Shown here: positions 10,887 through 21,929 of the stretch, in pieces
How the letters are laid out: the number at the start of each line of letters is the position of its first letter
How positions within the stretch are numbered: position 1 is the stretch's first letter
Position numbers and translations under genes: made by a program
Notes under the pieces: model-generated
Told to the model about the DNA's origin: nothing
The model's input: the letters and a program-made list of their open reading frames with translations, nothing else
The model's database searches: none
Source of the DNA: Rhipidocladum racemiflorum
Taxonomy: Eukaryota; Streptophyta; Magnoliopsida; Poales; Poaceae
Assembly: GCA_036346355.1 (NCBI GenBank)
Contig: JAYEVF010000026.1
Span: 1,116,001-1,180,000, forward strand
DNA length: 64,000 bases
Reading direction: 5' to 3'

Positions 10887-11819
10887 ACGTGATGTAGCCG
10901 TGATGGCACTATGGGTGTCCCGATCTTTCGATGAGAAACACACGATCGATTTGTTAGAGTCGACTTTGACGATCCGACTACACCGTACGACGACGATGCG
11001 CCTTAGCAATCGCTAAACTAACTCCAGCGGGTTATTGATCTTGCCGTAGGCACGATCAACCTGAACACGAGGTTCAATTCCTGCAAGCAATCGAAGAACA
11101 AGCAAGAACAATAGGATAAGCAATCTGAAATTGCGGATAAAACTGGAAGCGAAACAAAGTGGAGTCTTATTGACGATCTTGACAAGGTGGTCAGCCCGGA
11201 CAACTCGCAGGATCAAGTTTTGCACTTGGCTAAACTAATCAAATAAAACCCAAAACCCTAAGGAGCCGATGTCTGGCTATTTATGAAAGCTAGGGGCGTG
11301 GGAATCACGTCCAAAGCGGTAGGATACCAACTACAACTCTATTACAAGGCCCAAAGCCCAAGTCTTCTCGATTTGGAAAAGTGACGCCAATTGTTTTGCA
11401 GATTCCTGTCGACTCGGACGGAATTTGGGGATGGGGTCAGATCCGTTGGAAAGAGGACGTCGAAACCTTTCAAACCAGTACTCATAGACCCCAAACACCC
11501 TTGTGGATCAAAAGTTATGGTCATTTTAAGTTGGTGCTGTCCCGGAGGCCGAATCCGAGTATAACTTGTGCACCGGAAGAATTGGCTTCATGCTTGACGT
11601 TTTGGGAGTCCTTCTCCTTGGTTCCTAAGGACAATAAAATCATCACGAGGATTAAATAGCATTCCATTCATTAAATTATCTGTATGCAACCCGAGGAACG
11701 CGTTCACCTGGTAATTGAATTGTCGTGCCCGAGCTCGAGTAATTGGCCCTTGTATGACATTGTTGGTTTCCATTGGGTTTGTAAGTATGGCCGTATCCAT
11801 GGTAGTGATGTCCTCATCA
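10887..11819 (-). repeat. 3' LTR of the nested gypsy element
   Basis: 933 bp, from TGATGTAGCCGTGATGGCAC to GATGTCCTCATCA as read on plus. It matches 17832-18758 over its whole length with few differences. Part of the polyprotein tail (down to about 11588) is encoded inside it. Confidence 0.92.
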
Positions 11820-12120
11820 TCCTCCCCTTCTTGCATTTGAGTCGTCCTCGACTCAAGTTCATCATCCTCTCCCAAGTATGGTTTCAAATCGGTAATGTTG
11901 AATGTGGGACTAACCCCAAAATCTGCAAGAGCAATTCAAGCTTGTATGCATTATCATTAATCTTTGCCAATACTTTGAAAGGACCATCAGCTCGCGGCAT
12001 CAACTTAGATTTTCTTAATTCTGGGAATCGATCTTTTCGCAAATGCAACCAAACTAAATCTCCTGGTTCAAAAGTTACATGTTTCCTTCCCTTACTACCA
12101 AAGAAGTTTATATTTAGCAT
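11588..12120 (-). pseudogene. Integrase C-terminal region and LTR-encoded tail, frameshifted
   Basis: The first frame (12120-11884) reads [20 protein letters not shown] and [18 protein letters not shown], the SH3-like C-terminal integrase region. A net frameshift near 11930 separates it from the next frame, which continues [19 protein letters not shown] and reaches GPITRARARQFNYQVNAF inside the 3' LTR, stopping at 11588. The tail is in the position of the C-terminal extension of CRM-like chromoviruses. Expression as one protein would need both frames restored, so this copy is defective. Confidence 0.75.
11820..11832 (-). promoter_or_regulatory. Polypurine tract of the nested gypsy element
   Basis: On the minus strand the purine run AAGAAGGGGAGGA sits immediately upstream of the 3' LTR start (TGATG), the usual place for plus-strand priming. 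Confidence 0.75.
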
Positions 12121-12920
12121 TCATGCGTTCTATGTTTTCTATAGTTGTCTCATGCAGTTTCATAATCAAATCAAGACGTTGTTTAGCATCAAGATTCAAT
12201 TTCTCCGAAGATGGTAGAGGTAACAAATCAATTGGAGCATGAGGTACAAATCCATATACAATCTCAAAAGGGCACATCTTAGTAGTAGAATGCATAGACC
12301 GATTATAAGCAAACTCAATATGAGGCAAACATTCTTCCCACAATTTAATGTTCTTTTTCAAAACAGCCCTAAGCATAGTAGATAAAGTTCGATTAACGAC
12401 CTCGCTTTGTCCATCAGTTTGGGGATGACAAGTAGTAGAAAATAAAAGTTTAGTCCCCAATTTAGCCCACAAAGTTCTCCAAAAGTGGCTTAAGAATTTA
12501 GTGTCACGATCTGAAACTATTGTGTTAGGCACACCATGTGCGAACAATTTCACGAAAGAATAAGTCAAGAATGTTGGTAGCGTCATCGCTTTTGTGACAA
12601 GGTATGAAGTGTGCCATTTTAGAAAATCTATCCACAACGACAAAGATACTATCCCTCCCTTCTTTGTTCTAGGGAGTCCTAAAACAAAGTCCATAGAAAT
12701 ATCCTCCCAAGGTACGTTAGGAACAGTGCAGAGGCATGTATAAACCATGGGGATTAAGTCGTGACTTAGCTTTTTGACATGTAGAACAGCGAGCGATGAA
12801 ACGTTCCACGTCTCGTCTCATCCTGGGCCAAAAGAAATGGCTAGCGAGTATGTCCTCCGTCCTTTTCACACCAAAGTGTCCCATCAATCCTCCTCCATGC
12901 GCTTCCTGTAGCAATAACAA
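12095..12920 (-). pseudogene. Integrase core, split by frameshifts
   Basis: The upstream frame (12920-12717) carries the zinc-binding region ([30 protein letters not shown]). The downstream frame (12748-12095) carries [20 protein letters not shown] with the first catalytic Asp, [20 protein letters not shown] with the second, and CHPQTDGQSEVVNRTLSTML with the catalytic Glu. The frames change near 12735 and again near 12110. The middle of the core also reads differently from the family, around 12640. Integrase would not be made from this copy. Confidence 0.85.
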
Positions 12921-14461
12921 GCGAAACGAGAACTATTTGGAATACATAGTTTGTTTGCTCTAAACACAAACCCATTATTGAGGACAAATTTGTTCCAAGT
13001 TTTTCCCTCTTTACAATTGAGCAACACATTTTTAAAATCATCATCATGCACATATTGCTCTTTAATCGTTTCCAAACCAAAAATTTTGAAGTCAAGTTGT
13101 GAGAGCATGGTATATCTCCTAGACAAGGCATCAGCAATGACATTATCCTTTCCCTGTTTGTGTTTGATGACATAAGGAAATGACTCAATGAATTCAACCC
13201 ACTTTGCATGTCTACGGTTCAGTTTAGCTTGACTTCTAATATGTTTTAACGATTCATGATCAGAATGTATAACAAATTCCTTGGGCCATAAATAATGTTG
13301 CCATGTTTCTAAAGTTCGAACTAGCGCATATAACTCTTTATCATACGTAGAATAGTTCAAACTAGGCCCACTCAACTTCTCACTAAAATAAGCAACAGGT
13401 TTTCCTTCTTGTAATAGAACACCACCCAAACCAATTCCACTAGCATCACATTCTAGTTCAAAAGTCTTAGAAAAGTTTGGAAGTTGGAGTAAGGGGGCAT
13501 GTGTTAACTTAGCTTTCAGAACATTGAAGGCATCTTCCTGTGACTTGCCCCAAGCAAAAGGTACACCCTTCTTGGTGAGCTCATTCATGGGTGCAGCGAT
13601 GGTGCTGAAGTCCTTCACAAAACGACGATAGAATCCAGCAAGTCCTAGAAAACTTCGCACCTGTGTGACCGTGTTAGGAGTCGGCCAACTCTGTATTGCT
13701 TCAACCTTGGCTTGGTCCACTTCAATTCCCTGTGGAGTAACAACATAGCCAAGAAAAGATACTCGATCCGTGCAAAAGGTGCACTTCTCAAGGTTACCAA
13801 ATAAGCGTGCATCGCGTAAAGCATTAAAAACAGCACGTAAATGTCCAAGATGGTCTTCTAAGGATTTGCTGTAGATCAAGATATCATCAAAGTAAACTAC
13901 CACAAACTTTCCAATGAAAGCACGTAAAACCTCGTTCATCAGTCTCATGAAAGTACTAGGAGCATTAGTCAACCCGAAAGGCATTACTAACCACTCATAT
14001 AATCCGAACTTAGTTTTAAATGCTGTTTTCCATTCATCTCCTAACTTCATGCGAATCTGGTGATACCCACTACGCAAATCCACTTTAGAGAACATAGTAG
14101 AGCCACTTAGTTCATCAAGCATATCGTCTAACCGAGGAATAGGATGGCGATATCTAATGGTGATATTATTAATTGCTCTACAATCCACACACATGCGCCA
14201 TGTTCCATCTTTCTTAGGTACTAAAATGACTGGTACAGCACAAGGACTAAGAGATTCACGTACGTACCCTTTATCAAGCAATTCTTGAACTTGGCGTTGT
14301 ATCTCTTGTGTCTCTTCAGGGTTGGTTCTGTAGGGTGCTCGGTTGGGCAAGGATGCCCCTGGAATTAGATCAATTTGATGCTCAATCCCTCTAATTGGCG
14401 GCAGCCCTGAGGGGATGTCCTTTGGAAAGATGTCAGTGTATTCTGCAAAGGTTAGTGACAA
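12884..14461 (-). CDS. Reverse transcriptase and RNase H of gypsy polyprotein
   Basis: A 525-codon open stretch. Residues about 65-250 are the reverse transcriptase, with [13 protein letters not shown] and the catalytic [10 protein letters not shown] (two Asp of the DD pair). Residues about 300-450 are RNase H, with [35 protein letters not shown] and SDHESLKHI. The zinc-binding start of integrase follows. It copies element RNA into DNA in the cytoplasmic particle. The Met at 14461 is only the first Met of the open stretch and not a natural start, because the domain is processed from gag-pol. This is the best preserved part of the element. Confidence 0.92.
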   Translation of the reverse strand: MSLTFAEYTDIFPKDIPSGLPPIRGIEHQIDLIPGASLPNRAPYRTNPEETQEIQRQVQELLDKGYVRESLSPCAVPVILVPKKDGTWRMCVDCRAINNITIRYRHPIPRLDDMLDELSGSTMFSKVDLRSGYHQIRMKLGDEWKTAFKTKFGLYEWLVMPFGLTNAPSTFMRLMNEVLRAFIGKFVVVYFDDILIYSKSLEDHLGHLRAVFNALRDARLFGNLEKCTFCTDRVSFLGYVVTPQGIEVDQAKVEAIQSWPTPNTVTQVRSFLGLAGFYRRFVKDFSTIAAPMNELTKKGVPFAWGKSQEDAFNVLKAKLTHAPLLQLPNFSKTFELECDASGIGLGGVLLQEGKPVAYFSEKLSGPSLNYSTYDKELYALVRTLETWQHYLWPKEFVIHSDHESLKHIRSQAKLNRRHAKWVEFIESFPYVIKHKQGKDNVIADALSRRYTMLSQLDFKIFGLETIKEQYVHDDDFKNVLLNCKEGKTWNKFVLNNGFVFRANKLCIPNSSRFACYCYRKRMEED

Positions 14462-14742
14462 CAGGAGGCAAAGAGAGGGACATCTCCTCTAGAGAAAACA
14501 AAGTTTCTTTGCAGACCAAAGCATAGCATGTATACCTACAAACAGCCAACTCATTCAAATCAGATTTTGTTGCAAGAAAACAAGCACCTTTCAATTTAAT
14601 CTCATTCGGCTTAGCACAATCAAGGTTAGATTCTCTCTGTTTATGTTGTTCAAGTCCTTTGGTGACAATCTGATTTTCACTCTTAGAATTCTCTCGATTT
14701 TTCTCTTTGCTAGATCTAGCGATTTCATCCTTTACAATGGCA

Positions 14743-15130
14743 TCAAAGCGACATTGGGTGTAGCACAATTTTCTTTTCTTTATGCACAAAAGAGTATTGA
14801 TTTGTTCTACCATGATGTAAACAATCCTTATCATATTGCCACGGTCTACCTAATAACATAGAACATGCTTGCATAGGTGCGACATCGCAATCAACATAAT
14901 CATGATAGGAACCTAAAGCGAAATGTACTCTTACCATGCGAGTTACCTTGAGTTTGCCGCTGTTGTTGAACCATTGAATGTGGTAGGGCTGAGGGTGTGG
15001 TCTAGTGGAGAGTGCTAGCTTCTCCACCATGTCCATGCTGGCTAGATTATTGCAACTCCCACCATCAATGATTATTCGAATGGATCGCTCCGTGATGACG
15101 CCTTTGTGTAAAACAAGTTGTGGCGTTGAT
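14743..15130 (-). pseudogene. Retroviral-type aspartic protease region
   Basis: On the minus strand the run IIIDGGSCNNLAS carries the active-site region (D-G-G-S in place of the commoner D-T/S-G-A). It is followed by VEKLALSTRPHPQPYHIQWF, VRVHFALGSYHDYVDCDVAP and MLLGRPWQYDKD, the usual order in this family. The protease would release gag and pol products. The frame is not continuous with gag or with the reverse transcriptase, and the linker 14460-14740 reads in another frame. Confidence 0.7.
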
Positions 15131-15198
15131 TTGGATCGGCGCGAGCAATCTGAGCACTAAGCACACGCTGTGCAATAATACTCAAATATTGGTCAGCA

Positions 15199-16622
15199 TC
15201 ACCCGGTGCTCACGTGCACCTCGTCGTGCTCGGCATTTGGCTCGCCGTATTCATGTTTAGCGAGCAAAGCATATGTTTCTTCATCAAGATCACTTGCTGA
15301 GTCATACTCGCCGTCTTCACGGATTATTAACACACGCTTGTTCGGACACTCCTTCATCATGTGACCGAAACCCTTGCAGCGATGGCACTGAACATCTTTG
15401 GTGCGTCCCGTTGATGCGACCGACGACGACGAACTATTTGTAGTAGCTTGTGTGGCACTTTTCGTCGGCGTTGGTCGTGGTGCCGAATTTGCGGTGGTGG
15501 ACGCCGTTCTGTTGATGGAAGAGGTCGGTGTGGTAGTACGACCGGCAGGGGCAGCAGGGGTGCGCGGTGTCCACGAAGTAGTTCGACCTGCAGAAAAGTT
15601 AGTCTTGGCCCTCGATTGACGACCCTGCACTTCACGTTCAGCTTTGCAAGCAAGATGGAACAACCGAGTCATCGAATTATAATCCTTATAGTCTAGAATA
15701 TCTTGGATTTCTCGAGTTAAACCACCTAAGAAACGAGCCATAGAAGCTTCCTCATTCTCAATTAATCCACAACGCAACATGCCAATTTGCAATTCTTGGT
15801 AATATTCTTCCACCGAATTCTTACCTTGGTGTAGGCGCTGTAATTTATTCAATAAATCTCTAGCATAGTATGAAGGAACAAATCTATGCCTCATTAGCAA
15901 TTTCAAGGCTTCCCAAGTGGTGGGTATATTATTTGGATGAGCACGGCAATGTTCTCTCCACCAAAGCGAAGCAAAATCAGTGAACTCACTTGTGGCAGCC
16001 CTAACTCTTCTATTCTCAGGAAATCATGGCACGCAAATTTTTGATCCACAAGTAATTCCCAACTAAGGTAACCATCAGGGTCATATTTACCTTCAAAAGG
16101 TGGCATATTGAAATTTACCTTAGGGAAAACATCATCTCGTTCTCGTTCCCTTGGTCGTGGAGGATCACGTCGCATACCTTGCTGATTGAAGCGTAGCCGT
16201 TGTTGTTTACGATCATTATCGTTATGGATGGGGTTTACCTCATACACCTCAGTGGTGTCATCATATTCGTGCTCTTCGCTCGTTTCTTCTAAATCTGCTG
16301 AGGGCCTCCTGTGGAGCTGAATTGTTGCTTGGACGACGGGTGGTGGATTGGAAGCACCAGATGCAGCAATGCAAAGTATCAAGTCTAGCCAAAATAGTAG
16401 CAAGAGTAGTGTTAGCAATCCCTTGTGCGGCCTCGATGGATCTGAGACGGTCTTCTTGCATTGACATACGCTCATTAGTGAGCCGTAAATCCTCGCTAAG
16501 GCCATCGGTGGTTTCCTCGTCATCTTTTGGAAGTGAGCAATGATGCCCTTGGTTCGTGGAGAGTGATGAAGTGAACTCGTCACCGACATGGTTAGTTGAT
16601 GACAAGGAAACAAAAACCACAA
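15199..16622 (-). pseudogene. Gag of the nested gypsy element, frameshifted
   Basis: The C-terminal frame (15906-15199) is open for 235 codons: RHRFVPSYYARDLLNKLQRL, VEEYYQELQIGMLRCGL, a Ser/Thr/Pro linker and a CCHC zinc knuckle CHRCKGFGHMMKEC. The N-terminal part is spread over two frames (16620-15903): an acidic coiled region and FEGKYDPDGYLSWELLVDQK. Frames change near 16300-16330 and near 15905-16000. Gag forms the particle and binds RNA through the knuckle. The knuckle is intact but the protein is not. Confidence 0.85.
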
Positions 16623-17810
16623 GTATAATGTTCCTATTAACTACTAGGTGGCAAGTCTCTCAAGCGCTCAAGCCTATGACCCAAGTTCTTACAAGTTCTT
16701 ACAATGCAGCGGCGTTGTCGGCCGTTAGCGTTGTCAAAGGTTCTCCAAGTTTGTGTAGAGCGATTGCCAAGGGATCGAGCCTGTCATGCGGGTAGAAAGT
16801 GGAGCTTGGACATGCTTAATTTAGTAGCAAAGGTTAGCAATAATCCAATCGGTGAATGCAAAATTGAAGAATTGTTCAACGTCTAGTCACTAGTTGCCGA
16901 CTCTAGGCTAGCAAGGATCGTGACTCAAAGCTATGATCGGCAAGATGCAGTTCCACACAGATGAAAGAAAAAAATTCAGCGAAAAAATTCGCGAAAGAAG
17001 GGAACTATCTCAAAAGATCGGGATCTTGTGAAAACAGGTTTAGCACATAAAAATTTTCTGGATCTGTTCCGGACTCTTTTTTTTTTTTTTTTTTTTTTGC
17101 GGAGCAATCAGGCTTCGTTTTCTTTCAAGTGCTATGCGGCGGAAGACCGATCGTGTGACGATCGGACGGCCAGGTGGGCGACGATCGGCTAACAGAGGGC
17201 GACGATCGGTAGCCAAACGATCGAGCGAGCGATGGCGACCAGTGGGCGACGATCGGCGGCGACGATCGACTAACAGTGGGCGACGATCGGCGGCGACCAA
17301 TCGGAGGCGACGATCGGCGGCGACGATCGGAGGCGACCGATCGGCGGCGACCGATCGGGAGGCGACGATCGAGGCAACGATCGGAAGGCAACCGATCGGC
17401 TAACGGTGGGCGACGATCGGGAAGCGACGATCGGCTAACATGAGGGCAACTGGTCGGACGACCAAGTGGGCGACCAGTCAAGCGGCGACCAGTTGGAAGA
17501 AAAGAAAACTTCGGTCCGAACACCTTTTTTTTTTTTTTCAACAGTTCGGGACCGAAACGGAACACAACTCGAAACCGAACACAACTCGAAACATTGTGGG
17601 AGACAAAATTTTCTTCTAACACTGGAATGGACTAGAATTCAGCAACTCGACACGACGATGCAACCAAAAATTCAATAACGCAGTGCTTTGGAAAGGAAAA
17701 TGCGAGGCTCAAATTGTTTTGGTATGGGGAGATCCAATCGATGGCGTTTCTCTGGACTATAGGAAAGATATCAATCTACTAATCTAGGGTAAAGAATTCT
17801 CACCGAGCAA
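16623..17810 (-). other. 5' untranslated leader of the nested gypsy element
   Basis: This lies between the primer-binding site and gag. It contains a poly-T tract (17079-17098) and the repeat 17130-17480. No gene. Confidence 0.6.
17130..17480. repeat. GGCGACGATCGG short tandem repeat in the gypsy leader
   Basis: An irregular array of about two dozen GGCGACGATCGG/GGCGACCGATCGG units. The long open frames across it come from this periodicity. Confidence 0.85.
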
Positions 17811-17829
17811 CCTGGTTTGCTCGATACCA
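17811..17829 (-). promoter_or_regulatory. Primer-binding site of the nested gypsy element
   Basis: Reading minus, TGGTATCGAGCAAACCAGG starts two bases after the LTR end. It resembles the initiator-tRNA-Met primer site (TGGTATCAGAGC) used by many plant gypsy elements, with an altered middle. Confidence 0.7.
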
Positions 17830-17831
17830 CT

Positions 17832-18758
17832 TGATGTAGCCGTGATGGCACTATGGGTGTCGATCTTTCGATGAGAAACACCACGATCGATTTGTTAGAG
17901 TCGACTTTGGCGATCCGACTACACCGCATTTACGACGATGCGCCTTAGCAATCGCTAAACCAACTCCAGCGGGTTATTGATCTTGCCGTAGGCACGATCA
18001 ACCTGAACACGAGGTTCAATTCCTGCAAGCAATCGAAGAACAAGCAAGAACAATAGGATAAGCAATCTGAAATTGCGGATAAAACTGGAAGCGAAACAAA
18101 GTGGAGTCTTATTGACGATCTTGACAAGGTGGCTGTCCAAAGACAACTCGCAGGATCAAGTTTTGCACTTGGCTAAACTAATCAAATAAAACCCAAAACC
18201 CTAAGGAGCCGATGTCGGCTATTTATGAAAGCTAGGGCGTGGGAATCACGTCCAAAGCGGTAGGATACCAACTACAACTCTATTACAAGGCCCAAAGCCC
18301 AAGTCTTCTCGATTTGGAAAAGTGACGCCAATTGTTTTGCAGATTCCTGTCGACTCGGACGGAATTTGGGGATGGGGTCGGATCCGTTGGAAAGAGGACG
18401 TCGAAACCTTTCAAACCAGTACTCATAGACCCCAAACACCCTTGTGGATCAAAGTTATGGTCATTTTAAGTTGGTGCTGTCCCGGAGGCCGAATCCGAGT
18501 ATAACTTGTGCACCGGAAGAATTGGCTTCATGCTTGACGTTTGGGAGTCCTTCTCCTTGGTTCCTAAGGACAATAAAATCATCACGAGGATTAAATAGCA
18601 TTCCATTCATTAAATTATCTGTATGCAACCCGAGGAACGCGTTCACCTGGTAATTGAATTGTCGTGCCCGAGCTCGAGTAATTGGCCCTTGTATGACATT
18701 GTTGGTTTCCATTAGGTTTGTAAGTATGGCCGTATCCATGGTAGTGATGTCCTCATCA
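17832..18758 (-). repeat. 5' LTR of the nested gypsy element
   Basis: 927 bp, near-identical to 10887-11819. It differs by a few single-base gaps and substitutions and by a different 9-bp segment near 18133. It holds the promoter for the minus-strand transcript. Confidence 0.92.
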
Positions 18759-18762
18759 GAAC

Positions 18763-19004
18763 GCTATGGGGGCGAGCACGGGGCGGGCGCGGGTGAGGCA
18801 GAGAGGCGGCGAGGGACGCGCGGCCGGGCTGGGCGCGGAGGCGAGGGGGCCAGGCCGAGGCGAGGCGGAGGCGCGGCGGGAGCGGGAGGCGGAGGCGGCC
18901 GGGCGGGAGCGGGAGGCGGAGGCGGCGGGAGCTAATTAGTGTGAGGGGAGGGCTTCCAAATTTTTTGCCCTAGCCTGTCGCCCGTGACTATATGTCTATA
19001 TCGC
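18763..19004. other. GC-rich right part of CACTA element 2
   Basis: A Gly/Ala/Arg-coding low-complexity stretch (about 18770-18935), continuous with 10500-10886 before the gypsy insertion. I do not call a gene. Confidence 0.4.
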
Positions 19005-19210
19005 TTTTATTTTCGTCGGCTCCACCGAGGCCGACGAAAATACAAGATTATATTCGTCGGCTCCTCCTAGGCCAACAAAAATATAAGATTATTTTCGTCG
19101 GCTTTACTGAGACCGTCGTCGGTTAAACTTGAAACCGACGATAATTTATCGAATAATCGTCGGCTTGGAATTAGCCGACGAAAGTAGTTTAGACCGACGA
19201 AAATAATACA
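19005..19210. repeat. Right subterminal repeats of CACTA element 2
   Basis: Inverted and direct copies of TTTTCGTCGGCT and ACCGACGAAAATA just inside the right terminus, matching the left array. Confidence 0.8.
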
Positions 19211-19226
19211 GATTCCTGTAGTGCAC

Positions 19227-19925
19227 ACTGCGGAAAAGTGTCACCTACCAGGTCTTCTACGCTGGGATAGGGGGCTTTTTTTGAAAAAAAATTTAGTACA
19301 AGCGCTAGTTTTGAAAAAAAAAACACCAATGTAGAAAAAGGTCACCTAGCTAGGAAGACTTGTTAATATTTTTGCACTTAATAGAAGCTAAATAGAGAGA
19401 CCACCCATTTTGATAGCTACGAAACAACCATGCAGATGCCCTCTACTCGGCTTGACAAAGATCACCAAAACATATGGTTAAACAAAGGCATGACAATCTC
19501 ACATACAATAGGCACAGCTGCATGCCTTTTTGTCGAAGTTCTTTTCTGACTCCATACTCTGAATTATGATGCATCTCATGTGTGCTCCAAGCTGCAAGCT
19601 GTAGTGCAACCTGCATATTCTATATGACCTGGTTTGGTGTATTTCCTTCTCTGCAAATTCTCCCCCTACACCTTCTTGGTGATCTCTCCTGCATGCTGCA
19701 AAACAGCTACCTCTTGTTTGATTGTCTGTACAAAATAATTGGCCACGCAGCCATTACATGTGTTGATTACCGGGTTTACCGCCCTCTTCAGCCTACTTGT
19801 TTACACCTTCCACACCCTTCCTTCTGTCCTTGCGTTATCCAGGTCCTCCATGAAATACACATGTTTCTTGGATTATTCATACATCAGCTAGTTTTGGCTT
19901 GTATAGCACAGACGGTTTTTGTTTA
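19227..19925. other. Host sequence left of the large MULE
   Basis: AT-rich, no confident gene. It may include the 5' part of the S-domain receptor-kinase gene that continues at 35143, since the MULE joins the two. The open plus frame 19582-20034 shows no signal or lectin motif that I recognise and runs into the MULE terminus. Confidence 0.35.
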
Positions 19926-19934
19926 TCTTTTGCA

Positions 19935-20215
19935 GGAAAAATTGGTATTGTATACAACTTGTGATCCGTATTTACAAATCTACACAACATATTTGACTAT
20001 TTACAGAAATCTCAACTATACCCGAAATTTGTAAATTCGTTTACCCTTTCCCGAAATTACCAAATTCGATTTCGGTGTATTTGAAAATCCAAATTTCGGC
20101 AAAGGGCATAACCGAAAATGCCATTTTCGGGTATGGCATACCCGAAAATCCTGATTTCGGGTATGAGGTGGAACCCCTATACCCGAAAATGCTGATTTCG
20201 GTTATGGCTATTTTT
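19935..20215. repeat. Left terminal inverted repeat of the large MULE
   Basis: It pairs with 34862-35142. An outer AT-rich part (GTATTTACAAATCTACACAA) is followed by repeated half-palindromes of the type ACCCGAAAATNNNGATTTCGG. The arms have diverged by substitutions and small gaps. Confidence 0.88.
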
Positions 20216-20409
20216 TTTTTTTTTGCTTTTCGCTGCTTGCTTGGTCTTTTGCCCGAAAACGACGTGCCCAAATGGTGATTTCGATTATGAGCTCCTGTTT
20301 TTCTGTGCTACAAGACCCGAGCTGACCAAAAGGAAAAAAGCAAGCATGCATGCATGTCGTTTGCAGACGAAGCAAGCAGGCAAAAAGGAAAAAAAATAAA
20401 AAAAAAGGG

Positions 20410-20490
20410 ACAGCCGAAATCACCATTTTCGGGTATGGGGGTGCCACATGCGCTCCGTATTTACAAATCTACACAACATATTTGGTCAGC
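20410..20490. repeat. Internal partial copy of the MULE terminus
   Basis: GAAATCACCATTTTCGGGTA precedes CCGTATTTACAAATCTACAC, the latter a direct copy of the outer terminal segment at 19966-19995. Part of the terminal repeat has been duplicated inward. Confidence 0.65.
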
Positions 20491-21088
20491 TCAAATTAAA
20501 GGAAAAAATCGTATTTGAGGGCACTGAGTTTGCCGGTTTTGGATATTTACAATATGATATAACAGTTTTCGGTTAGTATTTTTTGTATCTTTTTGGTTTC
20601 AAAAAAATGATATAATAGTTTCACGTTGTAAAAAAAAACAGTGATGAATTATCTGAAAAATCGCTTCTCAAGAAACCAAACTTTGGAAAATTTTGATGTT
20701 CGAAACCTGGAATTTCGGGTTACCCTATACCTGTATGGCATACCCAAAACCCCAAAACATTGGTTAAGGATTTTTTTTCATTTTTTGTTTTTTTTTTCTG
20801 ATTTTTCAACCGGAGCTGATTCAAATGGAAATGACCGATTTAGTTATATTTCTCTCTGTAAAATTTAGAAATCGTTTGCTGATTCAAATGCAAATAACCG
20901 CACCATATCGCATGATTGAAATGCATATAACCGGAGCTGATGGAAATGCAAATAACCGTTACATATCGCTCCATATGATAGTTGAGAGATTACGGGAAAC
21001 AAACATCGGGGTTACAGATGGGCGGCAATAATGGCTTAAAGTTGAATATGCCTTAGGTAAACGAAACAACAAGGGCCCTTCTGGTACA
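20491..21088. other. MULE interior between the terminal repeat and the GRF gene
   Basis: AT-rich, with a short repeated phrase ACCGGAGCTGATNNAAATG (20810-20950). No gene. It would contain the 3' end of the GRF transcript. Confidence 0.4.
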
Positions 21089-21608
21089 CTACTGAGTGCA
21101 CCGGGGATATTTCCCCTTGTGCAACCTATCGGTGCCTGCCGCCCTGGCCCTAGCCGCCCTCTCACGCTTCCTGTCACGCTCGGCCTCCCGCTCTACCGCA
21201 AGGCGCTGCCTTTCGGCCTCCCTCTTTGCATACATTTCTTCGTGATGTTTCATGCGCTTCTCCTCCTCGTCCTGCTCACGCCACTGCTGCTCTACCATAG
21301 CTCTACGATGCGAGTATTCCCAATTCCGCATCCTCTCCATCTCAGGAGTCTGCTCCGCGTCGTAGAATTTGATGAACTCGCACAATGGAGGCTGCGATTG
21401 GTGACAGCAGATGGTATTACAGTATTAAGGTTTGCACGGTTTGATGTAACATCAAATGCGAGTACAAACTTACCGGGCTTTTCCGTCGCATCCGCGTCTC
21501 CAGCGTTGGCTCGGAGTCGTAGTTGCGGCAGCTCCAATACCTCATACCGTAGGTGTATGAGTTGTCTAAAGACTTTTGGAACCGGCAAGGATCCCCGCAT
21601 AGGCACAT
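21089..21608 (-). CDS. GRF-type zinc-finger protein
   Basis: A two-exon model. Exon 1 (21608-21474) encodes MCLCGDPCRFQKSLDNSYTY and GMRYWSCRNYDSEPTLE, a GRF zinc finger (zf-GRF: C-x-C-G, a middle Ser/Gly and RYWxC). A GT-AG intron (21392-21473, donor GTAAGT, acceptor CGCAG) keeps frame into exon 2 (21391-21089): PPLCEFIKFYDAEQTPEMER, a highly charged helix rich in E, R and K, and the tail KGKYPRCTQ. The result is 145 aa. Small plant proteins of GRF finger plus charged coil with a KGKYPR-type tail are common in grass genomes; their function is not established. The family usually has a longer N-terminus. Codons upstream (to about 21750) are open in another frame, so the true start may be missing or frameshifted. 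Confidence 0.75.
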
Positions 21609-21780
21609 GGGGACTGCGTGCCTTCGGGGATGTCTTCGAGAAGGCTGTGCCTTGGGGCGAGGTACTCCATTGGCACTGGTTGGCTGGCTGGCGGACTTGT
21701 GCTCCGTGTTTCGTCTTCCCTCCGATTGGCCCGAAGCTTGCTTGCCTGGTTGGTGTGATTATTAGTAGGCGACCACTGGG

Positions 21781-21789
21781 GATTAAATA
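21781..21789 (-). promoter_or_regulatory. TATA-like box upstream of the GRF gene
   Basis: TATTTAATC on the minus strand, about 175 bp before the exon-1 Met. A weak match and only a candidate. Confidence 0.35.
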
Positions 21790-21929
21790 GCCAGCCATAC
21801 GAGAGAGTGGCGGACTTAAGAGAAGTTGAAATCCGCTAGCATCGGATTCCTCTGCAACTTTGCATGTGATGGGACATGAGGCTGGCTATGGCCATAGCTT
21901 TAGACAGGGAATCCCTCCCATAGTCAGCC

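Larger units (their letters stand above)
10887..18758 (-). mobile_element. Ty3/gypsy LTR retrotransposon, near-complete, frameshifted
   Basis: Two LTRs (10887-11819 and 17832-18758) flank a minus-strand gag-protease-RT-RNase H-integrase body. The LTR ends are TGATG and CATCA. The flanking pentamers are CAACG and GAACG, sharing AACG, consistent with a 5-bp duplication with one change. PBS and PPT lie in the expected places. The gag-pol order and integrase position are those of Ty3/gypsy. Coding continues from the integrase tail into the 3' LTR, as known for CRM-type chromoviruses, but I do not assign the lineage firmly. The LTRs look nearly identical, so the insertion is young. It interrupts CACTA element 2. 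Confidence 0.92.
8048..19223. mobile_element. CACTA element 2, split by a nested Ty3/gypsy element
   Basis: The termini are CACTACAGGAATC at 8048 and its inverse GATTCCTGTAGTG ending at 19223. The 3-bp duplication CAC flanks it (8045-8047 and 19224-19226). Both ends carry subterminal repeats of the AAACCGACGAAAATA type (8070-8350 and 19005-19210). Removing the nested retrotransposon leaves about 3.3 kb, with a captured bHLH exon and GC-rich sequence but no transposase. It is a non-autonomous, gene-fragment-carrying CACTA element. Confidence 0.9.

Noticed and set aside
17125..17622. 165-codon Arg/Ser/Pro-rich frame on the minus strand
   Set aside because: Follows the GGCGACGATCGG repeat in the gypsy leader.
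18654..18935. Gly/Ala/Arg-rich open frame on the plus strand
   Set aside because: It starts inside the gypsy LTR and runs into CACTA sequence, so it is a junction artefact.
19582..20034. 150-codon open frame with hydrophobic stretches
   Set aside because: It crosses the MULE target duplication and terminal repeat, so it cannot be an original gene. No motif recognised.
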